Positions 30,221 through 44,114 of a stretch of 64,000 nt of DNA are shown here, in pieces. The notes beneath the pieces were generated by a model. It was not told the DNA's origin and made no database searches. It saw only the letters and a program-made list of their open reading frames with translations. The translations under genes and the position numbers were made by a program. The stretch comes from Paragordius varius (lineage: Eukaryota > Nematomorpha). The stretch covers positions 12,524,001-12,588,000 of the forward strand of contig OZ176053.1 of the NCBI GenBank assembly GCA_964247055.1. The letters are read 5' to 3'. The stretch's first letter is position 1, and the number at the start of each line of letters is the position of its first letter.

Positions 30221-33200
30221 TAATTACCAATTTTCTACGGTGCCTTTAATAGTTATTTTCTATCGGGAAATGTGTGATTTTTTATACCATAAAAAATGTT
30301 TAATAGGTTTGAATAAAATTAAATTTTAACCTTTTATTGTTAATTTATATTTTATTTTACAGTAAAATTTTATATATCTCCGTTTTCTGGCTATTGAAGT
30401 TCTGATTATATTTTTTAAATAAACAATATATATCAATCGAGCCTAATCAATATAGATCTCCATTATGCTCAACTTTTGCGAATTGAAAAAATAACATAAG
30501 GTCATTGTTAACCTATGCACTTGCATTAAAAATATGTTATAAAATTTTTTTTGGATGAAAACAAGGTTTTTATAGGTAATAGTTTATTCAAGATGATTGG
30601 TAGGTCAGGACAGAGGCTAATCCATTTCTGGCCCCCGATGAATTCGTGATGGCGCCTCCACCCTTCTCCTAGCGACCAGTTTGCATTTTAAAAAAATAAT
30701 CAAATTCAAACCGTGATCATTACCACTCATAAATGGGTGATTTTTTATTGTATTATAAATACCTATTTTATAAATAAAATTAGCATTTATAAAATCCGGC
30801 CACTCGATGCATCAGCCCCCCCCTTCCCCCGCCTTCCTTTGGCTACGTCTCTGGGCCAGGGCTGGTCTTAGTTCTATTTTGTAATAACTGTACTTCTTAG
30901 ATATTTTTTGTTTGTTGTTGTATTTAGCTTAAATCGAAGTCGATTTGTAGCTATATTGTAAGTATAATTTCGTCAGCATGCACGGTTTAGTTTGATGGAT
31001 ATCAACTATTGCATCGTTAGCATTTATTTTGTTAGATTATCAATCCAAATGCGTTTTGCATCTACAGCGTTTTCTAGAACCTTCAACTTTCCTCGACATG
31101 ATCAGGATAGATCCCATATTCTTGATTTAACCCTAATTCGAGTTTTCCAGAAATGTTTTAATAATTTGTTTGTTCTATACCGTTAACAACTGCCTACAGT
31201 TTAGGTTTTTTGTATCACGCACACAAATATATTTCTAAAATGGGTTTTAACGGTAAAAAATTGTAAATGCAGTCTACTGATTTTCTATAAACGTAAAAAT
31301 TTAACCTATTAACATATTTTAGAGTTATTGGGCCTAAATTATAAGAAACAAATAAATTAAATAAACAACAAAAAATGATGATTAAACTAGTCCGCAAGGT
31401 TTTGCACCAGGCCATTTTTGCATTTTCTCTTAACTAATGCTATGGAAAGGCCAGAATAAAAAATTGAGGGCGTCTATAGGGTTTTTTTAAATTTAATTGT
31501 TTATTTTGTACTTATTTTAAAAAAACAATTATTTATGTAAATATATTCAAATATTTACGAAATCAATACAAGTGGAATTTCACAATCAGGATTTTTATCA
31601 TTTTACATATATTTTTAATGCTATATCAATTTTTAAATGCATATAATTAATGAATATATAATTTAAATAGGTTATATCGATACGTATTCATGTATTGTAA
31701 TATAAAATACCTTACACTTTTAATCAAAAACATAAAGAATAAAAGTTTTTCAGTGATTTGGTATGGGTACCCGCTATGAAAAGGCAATTGCCGTGTTAAA
31801 TTAAAAGCTTTATATCACTTTCGAGCTGAGGCAACATAAATCGTTTATTTTTAAATCTCATCTTCATGTTCTTTTTTGTGGTCTGGGTTATTTACCGTAT
31901 CTTTTTCTACTATATTCTCTTGTTTTTGAAATAAAAACTTGTATTATCTAGAAATTTTGATTGGGGGTTTAAAAAATTTTTTGAATTCAGATTTAGAACA
32001 TTGAAATTAGTCGAAATTTAAAATTGTGAGTGCTGGTGCTCGAAAAAGATAAAATTTGTCGACTAATGTTATTTACAAGATCATAAAATAAAGCTTTTGA
32101 ATCAACTTCCGTACACTATTTATTGTAAATCATGTAATGTACCTAATCAAACCTTCTCATGTAAAAACAGGAAAATAACTGATGTAAATTGGGAATAAAT
32201 TAATTTTATGATGAATGTAGGACATTTAATAATGGCTTTTATATAATTTATTTCTATGCAAAACATAAAGGCCCGTTCGGCTCGAGCACAGGGAGGCCTG
32301 ATAAGGCACCTAGTCAAGTTTTTAACGATCTTAAAATGAAGATACAATATATACCATGTACAATTCACGCTTGAACAATTCATAAACTAAATAAAAGCTA
32401 AATTTATCAAACATTCAAATATTTTGATATGCGGGAATTTTAATTTTTATATATTTGACTAAAAATTTTCGGTATTTTGTCCATCAATAACGTTATTATG
32501 TGTTAAAAATATGAAATGGATTAAGTTTTATAGTCGAATATATGGTTTCTAAAACAAGGTGGGCAAAGTTTCCTGCACGTTGATGATCCAAATATATAAA
32601 TAGCAATTTGTTAAATTTAGGGCAAAATATCATTTTAGTCTTTTTGGTATTGTGAAACCATCTCTCACTTAAATATGGGATGAATATAAGTTGCTAAAAA
32701 TATGTCAAACGAAAAACTAATTTTAAAATTTTTTTAAGGGTATTAAAATCTAAAATCTTATAAATGAGTTAGGACTTTTAACTGCCAGTATCTAGATCAG
32801 GGGTGGCAAAACGGTCCGAGGTCGATTTCGTGACCGCGAGATGATAAAAGGTAACCGCTTGAAAATTTATAAAAAAATGTCTAGAATTTTTCGCCACAAA
32901 AATATAATTAATTTTTTCTAATTTATGTGGGTTTAAAAAGTTTTACTGTTAACAAAAATTCATATTAACTAGTTTAATATTTTTTTTTTATTAGTATTTT
33001 ACTCAAACTTTAGATCATTTGTAATTTTTTAGAAAATGGTATAAATTAAAAAATAATGTGTTATATTAGCTCGAAAACACATAGTTTATTATTAGGGTTA
33101 TAAATTGTTCAATTTGTATTAAATCATAATATAATATTTTATAAAATTGTGGGAATAATCACAATTCAATTTATTTTGATATAAAAAATTATATCATTCT

Positions 33201-33569
33201 CAACGGTATATATCAAGCTAAAATTAGAAACTTCTAATTAAATCATTATTACCTGCATGTTTATAGAGTATATTTTTTTAAAAATGTCATAAAATTACAT
33301 TATCCTTCATAATAATAGGCTTTTCCAATTATTTAATTTAAAATTAGGGTCTTTATTAAAATTATTACTATGTTTTTGAATCTCTATGCTTTCTCGTATA
33401 ATTCTTGATGGTATTAATCTACATTTTTAAAATCCGGACCATGTTCATTTGTGAAACAATGTTCTGCTACACTGCTTTTATTAATCTGTGCCTTGATAAA
33501 ACACGTCTTGTGTTTATCTAAAGGTATGTATGTTTATCTGTCTACCCGTTTTTCAATGTAACATTTTCC
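30221..33569. other. Intergenic region with repeat scraps
   Basis: No complete gene was recognised. GC-richer scraps near 30600-30680 and 30800-30870 (including GGGCCAGGGCTGGTCTTAG) and a CAGGGGTGGCAAAACGGTCC motif at about 32801 look like ends of old hAT-type elements. Minus-strand 31857-31930 is described separately. Confidence 0.35.
31857..31930 (-). CDS. Possible terminal exon of an unidentified minus-strand gene
   Basis: After a possible acceptor (TTTCAAAAACAAG) the minus strand reads a highly charged tail that includes VEKDTVNNPDHKKEHEDEI and then TAA. The composition is unlike random AT-rich frames here. No upstream exon was found, so this is only a candidate. Confidence 0.2.
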
Positions 33570-33577
33570 TCATAAAC

Positions 33578-33694
33578 TAATGTGACCAGATATTTTGAAC
33601 CTTGACGCAGTAAATTAAAACATGCTTTGCCTGTTTTTACACCATCGGTGTTGTATATTACACAGTTTCCACAACAATATATTCTGATAATTTA

Positions 33695-33731
<37 letters not shown>

Positions 33732-34917
33732 ATAGGAAAATATCAGAAATATTATGGTGCTTTAGAACCTTTACCACTCATTAAAGAAAGTTATTTACAC
33801 TTTTGTGGTCGGTGCTCCGTATAAAATTGCAAAAGGTGAGAAATTTTTTCAAAGACATTTTGTGGTGAAAAATCAATATTTTTTTAAAAAATATCACTAT
33901 AATATAACTATAAACTACATTTACAAAACAATTTTTAGATGAAGGCTCTGAAAGTCGCAAATTTTTTGTCCCTTTTAAAAGGGACTGTGCTCTTAAAGAT
34001 GACGTAAAATTTCTGAATGCAATAATTTTAAAAATATGCTAAGTTTTGATATAAACTAAATATATTTATGAATGCATACTTGTTTACTTTATACTATTTT
34101 AGCAGGGACACGATATAAACGGTTGAGATGTTATAACATTTTATATATAATTAAATAATGCTATACGTTTTTCTCACTCAAGATTATTGTTTTTACAAAA
34201 ATTCACCAAAAATTGCAAGCAAACAAATTTAAAATTAAAATTCTTATATAGTAATCAACATTGATTAGAAAAAGGGTTTTATTATATCTTAAAGCGTTAT
34301 ACCGTTTCTATCATGCTTCAAAATAGTTTAAGTACGCTTCAACAAAATATCTCAAATTTGTTTAAGCAAGAAGTATAACTCCCACCTGATGATTATAGAA
34401 AACGTGAAAAACTCTTAATTTTCAAAACAAAAACACCATATTTCGAAATAATATGCCATATATAATATATCTTAAATATGTTACGGGAATACAATTTTAA
34501 TAATTTTCAGTTTGATAAATTAACAAACATCAAACTTTCTAGACTTGATCAAACATTTATAAAATACATAAATTAAATTAATTTTGAATTTTGAGGCCCC
34601 TTTTTGCGGATTGAGTGAAAGAGCCCTTAGCCTGAATCTTAGGGTGGAGTCGGAGATTTATAGTTTCGCCACTGCACGAAAGGCTATAATCCTAAGCGGT
34701 TTGACCCATCCAAAATCCAATATGTATAATTCAGGAAAATAAAATATTAACCAATTAAAAATAGGACAATCTCCCCAAAATGACAGAGGGTACAATATTC
34801 ATAATAAAAATTTTTTTAATTTTAAAAAGCATTACAAAAGTGGGCGCAGTACAGGCGCAGTTTTTTTACTGAAAACCCAGTACTGTACTGCGAAAAACAG
34901 CCTATCTGGTCACATTA
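33578..34917. mobile_element. hAT-like non-autonomous element, copy B
   Basis: Ends TAATGTGACCAGATATTTT and ATCTGGTCACATTA, flanked by the perfect 8-bp duplication TCATAAAC at 33570-33577 and 34918-34925. Subterminal sequences match copy A (15066-17174). It contains a (TA)n tract at about 33693-33730 and no transposase. Confidence 0.85.
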
Positions 34918-34925
34918 TCATAAAC

Positions 34926-35516
34926 ATACATTGTAAATTCCTGGTCTATTTAATAGTGGTTGTTTGTCTTTTTTGTGCTTTTTTTTAATATTCAAAGCAG
35001 ATATAAAACCCACTCCGATATTATTTTTGTTAAAAATTTTACCAATTTTATTTGTTGTATGTTTACAGGAAGGCTTATATCATAATAATCAAATGATCCT
35101 TTGCCTCTGTTTTGTCAGATTTATAAAAGCACAGCGGAAAACTGTTTCACAAACGATGTTTTGGATTATAAAAATGTAGAGTTATTTTTCAATACCACCA
35201 ATAATTAATGAGAAGGCAGAGAGATTCAAAAATAATAGTAATAATTTTAATAGACGATACAAATTTTTTAAAAAAGATATAGTTATTAAAAAGTCCAGCA
35301 ATTCACCGTTGAAAATGATACAATTTTTTATTTCAAAATATATTCGGATTGTGATTTATATTGAATTTTTAAATTTACACAATTTCATAAAAATTTTATA
35401 TTATTCGTATATTGTGTGTCAAAAGACATTTTCTTTATATCTTAAGGTAGTTTCCTACCCAGAAAGTAGAAAAATTACTGTTTCGACCTGCAATAGATAA
35501 AAAACATATATATATA
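34926..35516. other. AT-rich spacer
   Basis: No gene was recognised; short frames at 34964-35179 and 35309-35500 lack any feature of real proteins. Confidence 0.3.
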
Positions 35517-36628
35517 CATAGTGTGCAAAATTTTTTTAACAAATAATTTTTTAGCTTGACTAGCAAATTCATTTGCCGTAAAAAAAACTTTTTTGTTCAC
35601 GACCTAGTTTTTAAAATATTAAAAAATCGAAATCAGGCAAAACGTAAAAATTAAAGTTAATTAAGGATAATTTTAAAAAAAATAGAATTATAAGAAGTTT
35701 TGGTTTATTATCAAGATATATGTAGCTAAAAATCATAGAGTTAGGGTTTATGTAAAATCTTAACTGAACAGATGGCGTTTTTCTTTTAACTTAAAAGAGA
35801 ATTTTTTTAAACAGTTATGTTATATTTTAATAATACACTATATAGTTAAACTTAATATTATATTAACATTCATATTTTATTAAAAAAACTTTTAAATTAA
35901 AATAAAACCAAAAAATATTGTTTTTATTTTTTCATTTTTTTCATCTGGTTTATGAGTATATAAAAAAATTTACACTATTTTATTTTGGAATACATGAGCC
36001 GGATTTATAATGGCATTTAAAAGTAGTGGAATATCGACCAACAATTCTTACCAATTCCTGTCAAAGTCTGTTTTAAGACAAATAATATTTTTATTGGGTG
36101 TTGGTTGATGTTCCAAAACTTTCAAATACTATTTTACAAAATATATATACTTAATGATTCTCACTGAAATGATTCCAAAATAAAACAGTATAAATGTTTA
36201 TATACTCATAAACCAGAAATAAAAAAATAAAAAACAATATTTTTGGTTTTATTTTGATATAAAAGTTTTTTTTACTTAATATATGAATGTTAAGATTTTA
36301 TTAGTAAGTCTAGCTAGTAGAGTAAATAATTAAAATTTTTAATATAGTTTCATAAAAAATTTTGTCTTTTAAGTGTGTTAAAAGACAACTCCATTTTTTA
36401 AGCTGAGATTTTACAGAAGCCCTAACTATATGATTTTAGGTTAATCTCCTTTATCATCATTATATTTATCCTTAACTAACTTTATTTAATTTTTACCTGA
36501 TTCCGATTTTCTATCAATTTTAGAAACTAGGTTGTGAACAAATAAATATTTTTACGGCAAATGAATTTGCTGGTTATAAGCTATCTCATGAAAAAAATTA
36601 TTTTGTTAAAAAATTCTTGCACACAGTC
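35517..36628. mobile_element. Palindromic foldback element FB3
   Basis: Ends CATAGTGTGCAAAATTTTTT and TTCTTGCACACAGTC, next to TA. The two arms of about 500 bp are imperfect reverse complements around a centre near 36075. It shares arm sequence with 42008-43187 and 44115-44895, for example AGTGGAATATCNACCAACAAT. It is non-coding and probably a Tc1/mariner-type non-autonomous element. Confidence 0.72.
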
Positions 36629-37724
36629 TATAAAGTTAGACACTAATTCAGATAGTTTCGAAACATAATTAAAACCAACAGCTGATATTGTTATCAAAAT
36701 ATGAAATATCTGACTCTAATTTGAAAACTTTCCATAGTTAATTATTTATATTTTTTAATCAATATATTATTTGCCAGTCGTATTCTCAATTTCAAAAAAT
36801 GGCGACCGAATTTGAAATGAAATTTTAAATTTTTGGAATTGGTGCCTAAAAGGCTAGGCATATACCAATGTTTAATTTTTTTATATTTTACTATTTAATA
36901 TACTCTAAAGGTCATTAATTTTTAATAATTTGTATTATGAGGATTACTTATTTAATACTTATCTTAAAAAATTTATAGATATGGCTCTTTTAAATAACTA
37001 TTAATGTAATTGTTAATTTATCATTTATCAATATTATTTGTGTGACTTTGTCCCTAATTCAATTTTGATAATTCACATTATTCTAAATATTATAAGATCA
37101 TAAACAAATAATAAACCCTATAAAATCAATGTCCATTTTGAATCACAAAACTAAAGGCCATTAGAGGAGAATCGTTTTATAGTTTTTAAAAATAATATAA
37201 GAACATTAATTTATATATTTACTTTTAGTTTTAACTTTGCCGTTAAAAACAATATAGGGTAGTCTTTTGATATTTAGAATGTAAATAGAGTTAAATTTTC
37301 AAACTCATGATATTAGTCGTTTGAACATTTAGGCTATACCCTCCAAAAATAAATCTGAACTGAAATAAACAATTGTGTATTAAAGGTGCTATATAATATG
37401 TTAAAAATCTTGCAATTCGGTTATATTAATATTTACAATAACTAACCTGAATATTTTGAGTAAAATTTCTAAATTTAGCAGCGACAAAAAATTATAACCT
37501 ATTAAATTTATATGAAACTTTTATTATACTTTGTAGTTTAAGGAAATTTCGTTATAATAAATCAAATATTTTTAGGTGGCTCAATATCATAAGAAAAGCT
37601 TATATTAGACCATGATGACAAATCAAAAATTATGTTATAAAAACTCTTGTCCTACTTCTCAAATCTTAATATATATTTTTACTACATTCTTACAACGTAA
37701 CGCACCCACCCTTTCTATTTTAAA
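36629..37724. other. Intergenic upstream region of the TGF-beta gene
   Basis: AT-rich, with no coding region recognised. It presumably contains the TGF-beta ligand promoter. Confidence 0.3.
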
Positions 37725-37850
37725 ATGTGTTTTCAATTCAATTTTGGTGTATTCGCTACTATTGTAATATTTGGTGGTTCTTATTCATTGGATGCCGTTG
37801 ACAGTAATACATATTTTGAATATTTAAATTTATGAAACCTTTATTTTTAG

Positions 37851-37890
<40 letters not shown>

Positions 37891-39314
37891 CCCAAATATC
37901 TGCTGGAACAATATCTGAACAAATTGGCCCAAACAGACACTTCTCTAGAAAAATCATCCAAAATGCTAAATGTTGAATCCATTCCTGGTAAAAAAATTTA
38001 TGCGCACGTTAAGTTATAACACTTTAAATTACTTCGATTTGCCCTAAAATATTTGAAACTATAATATCTTTAGAATTATACCACAACGCATTCCAATGTG
38101 CTTTTCTAGAAAATAGGATACAAGAATTTTTCGGAAAATTTATTGTTTTTGTTTTTCCCTCGAGGTTGTTAGAACATAAATTTTATGCCGAAAACATGAT
38201 ATTTAGTTTATTCTAACATTATTTTTTTTGTAGAAGATCGATAGGATGTAGAATAGGGTCGGCAACTTTTTTGGAGATGAGCCGTTTTTAGGATAGAAAA
38301 TTTTAGGCTAACCCACACTTGAAAATATAATTAAAACAAAAAAGTTAAGTGTTACCATAGAGCTCTTGTTGTTTCCATTCTTTACCAAATATTTATACCC
38401 ATTTAACGAAAAAAATAAATTGTTGATAAAACAAAGGACACACGACTATAATCGCAGAGCTAACCTTAAAATTTAAATTATGCATTGATAGTTTTTCAGT
38501 AAATATTGATACATATAGCAATTGCATAGAGATCATTATATGTGAATCTCAAGAAAAAGTTTCAGAGGTAATACATACTAGCTAGAATTATGATGAATTT
38601 ATGATATTTATTTAAGAATGTAAGCATGAGGACTTAATTATGTAACTATCAAGGTATTTCTTGCCTTACTCTAATATTGGTTAAAAGGGTGAAATAATTC
38701 AAAACGATTTGCTTTTTGCAGCATATTTAATCTGGCAAAGGAATAACAATAATTTATCCATAATATATTTATATTAAATATTAGAATCCTTATCCTTAAC
38801 TGAACAAAACATGCTGGATTTCAATACCAAAGGAGTTGATTTCGAGAAAGTTTTAAAAGCTGAATTTGTGATTCCATTTTTACAAAGTCACAATAATAAT
38901 TTCAGTAATGTTAAAGTCCATTTCGCACAGAATACGCTATTTATCGGAACAAACACTTCTGGAAACCATGCAGATGTCCACGTTCATCAAATTAGGGATG
39001 ATGTCAACAACCAATGTAAAACAATTCAAGCTAATTGTGATAACGCAACCCATTATTTAATTATAACAATAAAACCATCTACCTTGCAGTCTTTGGCCAA
39101 CGATAATTCTAAACTTACAATCATGCTACAAATTGAGGACTTAATCAAAGAACTTTTGAGCAATAACGTATATCTCTTTACGTATACGGCTGATCATAAA
39201 AAGTAAAATTGTTGAAGTATTTAGTAACTCTTTTATTTAAAATAAAAAATATTTTTTTATTTATAAATATTTCGTATGAAAATTGCCTTTTTGGAAGACA
39301 CCTTTTTCAGACAA

Positions 39315-39391
<77 letters not shown>

Positions 39392-41335
39392 AAATTGATT
39401 CTATATAAATTGTATGGGGACACAAAAACTATTCTCATAATTAATTTTTTTTTCAAGTAAAAATCTCAAATTAATCTTAACACATATAAGAAAGCCGATG
39501 GATTTAAGTTTATCAAAATATTTTAAGCTTTGCGCCATATATGTATTGTTTAAGAACTTTAACAATTGTGTGTGGTATAATTAAAGATAACTTTTTTTAT
39601 TTAATTTAGTATTCACGGAGAAAGTCTTGCAAAAAACTCATTATCACCACATTCTTTGGAAAGAAAAGTTAAGAGACATTTACAGAAACGATCTGTTGTT
39701 AATTCCAACAGCCATGCACACTCCTGTGGCATATCAATTTATATAATCAACCTTCAAGATATATGGCACGATCTAATAGCACCTCAAGGAAATGTTACGA
39801 TTCAACATTGTACCGGTATCTGTCCCATTGTTAAATTAATAATTTTTTAAACCAAAATCAATGCATTTTTGCAATCCAAAAAGTTTTTTCTTATCCAACT
39901 CACAACATTTTTCCAACCGAACCCAACTTTTTGTATGGAGCTCCACCTAACTTAGAATTCTAATTTTAATTAACTAATTTATTAAAAACTAAATTTAAAT
40001 TTAATTTTGGATTTCTATTCGTTTTTAATATATTAATAGCATAAATGTTATTCGGTTCAACAACGTTGGTTTTAATTAAAAATTATACCTTTTAATAAAG
40101 CAAATTACCCTTCATTACATTTTCATCATTTTGTGAGCGATGACATTTTGGCAGGATTCGACCCCTTAAAGTAGTAAAAATTACTGTTTTTAAAGTTATT
40201 TTGGTTTAAATTTATTTATCAAACCCTAATCTGTAATTGATAAAAAAACAAGTTCCTACATATAATTTGATTGAGATACATTTTATGGAAGTAAAAAAAA
40301 CTTTTAGCTTATTGAAATTCAATCATTTTTTACACACTCAATATTTAATTCATTAACCAATAAACCTCTTATCAAACTCAACAACAGTTATTTGTTTTTA
40401 CTTTGATTATACTTTTATTTGATGCGTTTGAATTAATCTAAATTTAATATTTATTTTTCGCTATATTGTTTATTATTTAAAGTGATACTTATGACCATTA
40501 TTTCCATATATTTAAACGTCTGCACCTCCATAGAATATCTACATTTAAGAAAAAAATTATATCGAAATCGGTCCAAAAAATATTTTAAGTTGTTCGAGGA
40601 TACGGCCTGAACATTTAACGCAAATTTATTAAACAGACAAATATTTTATTTATAACAGCGCAAAAATCTGAATCTATCTTATTTCTGGGCACATATTAAA
40701 TTTTTAGCGGTTTAATTAGTTTTTTAAAAGTTCTCCTATATAGCGTTTGACCCTAGATTTTTTCCGATTCTGAAAGCCCACCCATATTTAGCTATCTTAA
40801 CATTCAATTCTTCGTACAAACGAAACTTCAAGCGCATTACAGTATAAAATTGATAGGGCAAAAAAGAACCACAGCCATATTTTTTTAAACATTAATTTTT
40901 TTTATAAAGCCATATAATTTAGTTTCAAATATGATTGAGTGTACAATTTACATATCCCATTTCCGCTACCGAAAACGATGAGTTATTTTAAATATAGACT
41001 CCAAAAAGTATGGTTTTCTTTTTACAAATATGGTTGTTGCCTTTTAGTTTTCATGACGTTTTGTTTGTGCAATTTCAATTTACTGAAATTTATAAAATAT
41101 TACATTAGGTGTTTGTGGCTTAACTCCGGGAGATGCAGTAGGGTATAATGTGGCGACTTTTTTTAAAACTCACTATCTTGTGGCCCGGACTGAAGAATCA
41201 TCAAACAACGCAAAAGTTCAAATAGTTTGCGCGCCAAAATTGATGCAGAAATCTACTGTTTTATACATGACGGATGATGGGAATATTAAATTGGATGATT
41301 GGGAACTGGGAGCGTCTACTTGCCAATGCTATTAA
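37725..41335 (+). CDS. TGF-beta superfamily ligand lacking the inter-chain cysteine
   Basis: Five exons, 37725-37803, 37889-37987, 38785-39202, 39610-39815 and 41109-41335, sum to 1029 nt (342 aa). Residues 1-22 are a signal peptide (MCFQFNFGVFATIVIFGGSY). A prodomain follows (LEQYLNKL, then VDFEKVLKAEFVIPFL). Basic sites KVKR and LQKR end near residue 226 and allow processing by proprotein convertases. The mature part is about 116 residues: C238, C266, C270, C308, C339 and C341 form the cystine knot in the blocks HSCGISIYI, IWHDLIAPQGNV, HCTGVCG, VCAPKL and CQCY. The usual CC pair before AP is VC, so the seventh, inter-chain cysteine is absent. AATAAA lies at 41471-41476. The subfamily is unclear; a divergent activin/maverick-type ligand is possible. 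Confidence 0.85.
38345..38460. repeat. Fragment of foldback FB1 end inside TGF-beta intron 2
   Basis: ACCATAGAGCTCTTGTTGTT, then TTCTTTACCAAATATTTATACCC, matches one end of the 2888-4796 element (about 4700-4795). Confidence 0.55.
39318..39388. repeat. (TA)n microsatellite in TGF-beta intron 3
   Basis: About 70 bp of nearly pure TA. Another TA run (37857-37886) forms the end of intron 1 directly before the acceptor of exon 2. Confidence 0.9.
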
Positions 41336-42007
41336 ATTAACTAATGTAATTCATATCACATTCATTTATTCCGATTTTATCCATCCAACCTTGTGTTTCT
41401 TTTAACTAGTGTAATTTTTCATTAGTGATTGTATTCAACATTAGTAGTTTTTATTTTGTTTGGGAAGATCAATAAATTTAGAAGCATCTTATAGTTTCGC
41501 TAATTTTTTAACGCTTGAACAAATATTCAAGAATTCAGCCGTATGCTAAATCGTTCCACGTCTGAAAAACTATTTTAAATACAAAATGTGTGTCTAAATG
41601 GCGTGAATGCCTGCTAGAACACAATAACTAAAGGCTTTTTAATATCCAAAATGCAAAAACTGTCATTAATTAGTGACCGTTTTCTAAAAAGGCAGCATTA
41701 CTTTACCATCCAACATCTGTATTAACCAGTTCACCATGTCAAAACCAATTCCTTTTAACTAAACTCAAAACTGTGGCGCGAAAATCTTTACGATTTGATG
41801 GAATTTATTATGACCCTGGTGTTCAGTCTACAAATCCATTTTTTCAATCGTCTTAAATCCGTCGAGAGATGGAGAGTTTGTAATTTTAAATAATAATGTA
41901 AATGTTTTATTGATATTATTATTAAAATAACTAGTCAAAAATAATTATTTTTCGTAATATTTATTATAAAATGGCGTGTGCTAGTCACTCCAATCCGTAT
42001 ATATATA
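41336..42007. other. 3' flank of the TGF-beta gene
   Basis: Contains the poly(A) signal at 41471-41476 and a coding-like stretch at 41736-41856, listed separately. Confidence 0.4.
41736..41856 (+). pseudogene. Coding-like stretch of unknown origin
   Basis: ATG at 41736 opens MSKPIPFN and then a stop. One frame over, the sequence reads KLKTVARKSLRFDGIYYDPG followed by VQSTNPFFQSS and a stop at 41854. Composition is protein-like and richer in G+C than the surroundings. It could be a short gene with a one-base shift, an exon of an unseen gene, or chance. No family is recognised. Confidence 0.25.
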
Positions 42008-43187
42008 CAATGTGTGCAAAAAAGAGGGTCATTTGATTTTACAAAAATTTTTTTTCATGAGATAGCTCATGACCAGTTAATTCTTTTGCCGCAAAAATTA
42101 TTATTTGTTGACAACTTTGTTTCAATCGGGCAAAAAGTGAAAATTAACGATAATTGATAATTCAAAAAATAATGATAAAATTTGAAATATTATGTGGTTT
42201 ATTATCATTTTAGGATATATTATCAATATATAAATAGCCTAAAATCACATATTTTCTATAAAATTTCAGCTCAAAAGATGGCATTTTTCTTTTATAATAC
42301 TCACAAGACAAATTTTTTTAACTATATTGATATAATATTTTTCAATTTTTTATAGCTTAACTTACTATTAAAATCTTAACATCCATATTTTATTCAGTAA
42401 AGACTTATATATCAAAATGAAACCAAAAATTATTGTTTTTTATTTTTACATCTTTTTGTCTGGTTTGTCAGTGTAATGTACTGTTTTATTTTAGAATCTT
42501 AAATGAGTGCGAATTATAAAGTATAGTTTATGCAAAATAGGATTCAAATTAGTGGAATATTAACCAACAATCCATACAAATCACATTAAAAAAATAAATT
42601 TGTCATAAAACAGATTACATGTATTCGTAAGGATTGTTGGTTGATATTCCACTACTTTTAAATCCTATTTTGCATAAATTATATACTTTAATCTCCATTT
42701 ATGTAAGAATCCAAAATAAAACAGTATAAACTTTTTATACACTTATAAAGATGACAAAAAAATCCAAATATAAAAATATTTTTGGTTTTATTTTGCTATA
42801 TATGTATTTTTTACTGAATAAAATATGAATGTTATTTAATAGTGAGTTTAGGTATTAAATAAGCAAAAAAATTATTTTAAGTTTCATTATATTTCTTTTA
42901 AGTTTGATAAAAGAAAAATGCCATCTTTTCAGCTGAAATTTTATAGATACCCTAACTATATGATTTTAGGCTATTTATATATTAAAAATATCTCCTAAAA
43001 TGATAAACCATAATATTTTAAATTTATCATTATATTTTTTAAATTATACTTAATTATCCTTAATTTTCACTCTTTGCCCAATCTCGATTTTCTTTCCATA
43101 TGTTAAAAACTGGCTTGTCAACAATAAAATTCGTTTCGGCAAATGAATACGCTGGTCATAAGCTATCTCATGAACAAAAACACAGTG
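42008..43187. mobile_element. Palindromic foldback element FB4
   Basis: Left end CAATGTGTGCAAAAAAG after TA; right end ACAAAAACACAGTG before TA. Arms of about 560 bp are imperfect reverse complements; the inner TTCATGAGATAGC of the left arm mirrors GCTATCTCATGAA on the right. Same family as FB3. Confidence 0.72.
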
Positions 43188-44114
43188 TAATATTTGCATC
43201 ATTGGTATTGAAGTGATAGAAGAATCTTTTAATACATAATATTCATAGCCTGCGTGAAAGTTCCCTAAAAAAGTAAGGGGAAAAAAGGTTGGCCACCCCT
43301 GTGTAGATGATTGTAAGAATATAGATAGGATAATTTATATTACAGATTTTTTATTTAGGAAAAGGTAAAAATTTGACCATATCAAATTTTTGGATATCTA
43401 ATTTTTGTAATTAAAACTTATGATAACTTTGATAACCGATTGAGATAACATTCAAAGAGTGAAAGGCCTGGTGACATTGTTATTAATTAAAAATATTCTA
43501 AAAGAGTTCCAAAACACTTATTACATTAGTAATATCTTTTTGATTAAACTATATTAATTAATATTTATAAAATATTCACGTAACTTTAACTAAAACTTAT
43601 CAATTCTATAAATTTGCCAAAATTCGACACTCTATATATAAATAAAAATGTCGAATGTTGGATATTAGACAATTTTTCGTATATTAGTCCTAGTCAAATT
43701 CCCAAAACACCTGTATTTAGCTGCTCTCCCATAAAATAACATTCACTAGAAATAAGTCCTCAAAGATAAATTTTTAAAATAATTTTTCAACTAAATTGTA
43801 AGACTCTATTTAAAATCAATAGTGGTCCTAAGCATTCATTCTTAGTATAAACACAGTGTAGCGCTCCTTTTAAATAGCATGTGATCAGGGTTTCACTCTT
43901 TGTAAAATGAGCCACCATATAATAAGATTCAAAGCACATTTTCTGGATACTTATGACGCTATATTTAATATGTGTTTGGGTACCACCAATATAAAAGCAA
44001 ATATTTAAGTTTGATGCTTATTTATATCCGCTGGGTTTGTTTCCCTTAGTATAAGCGACCATTAAAAAATGTTTTAGGTATTTCCTGAGTATAAGCTACT
44101 AAAATTTTATTTTA
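43188..44114. other. AT-rich spacer with a hAT-type end remnant
   Basis: AAAGGTTGGCCACCCCTG near 43285-43302 looks like the terminus of a CAGGGGTGGCC-type hAT element. No gene was recognised. Confidence 0.35.

Noticed and set aside
33627-33824. Frame with an Ile-Tyr repeat
   Set aside because: Translation of a (TA)n microsatellite; the same applies to 39209-39460.
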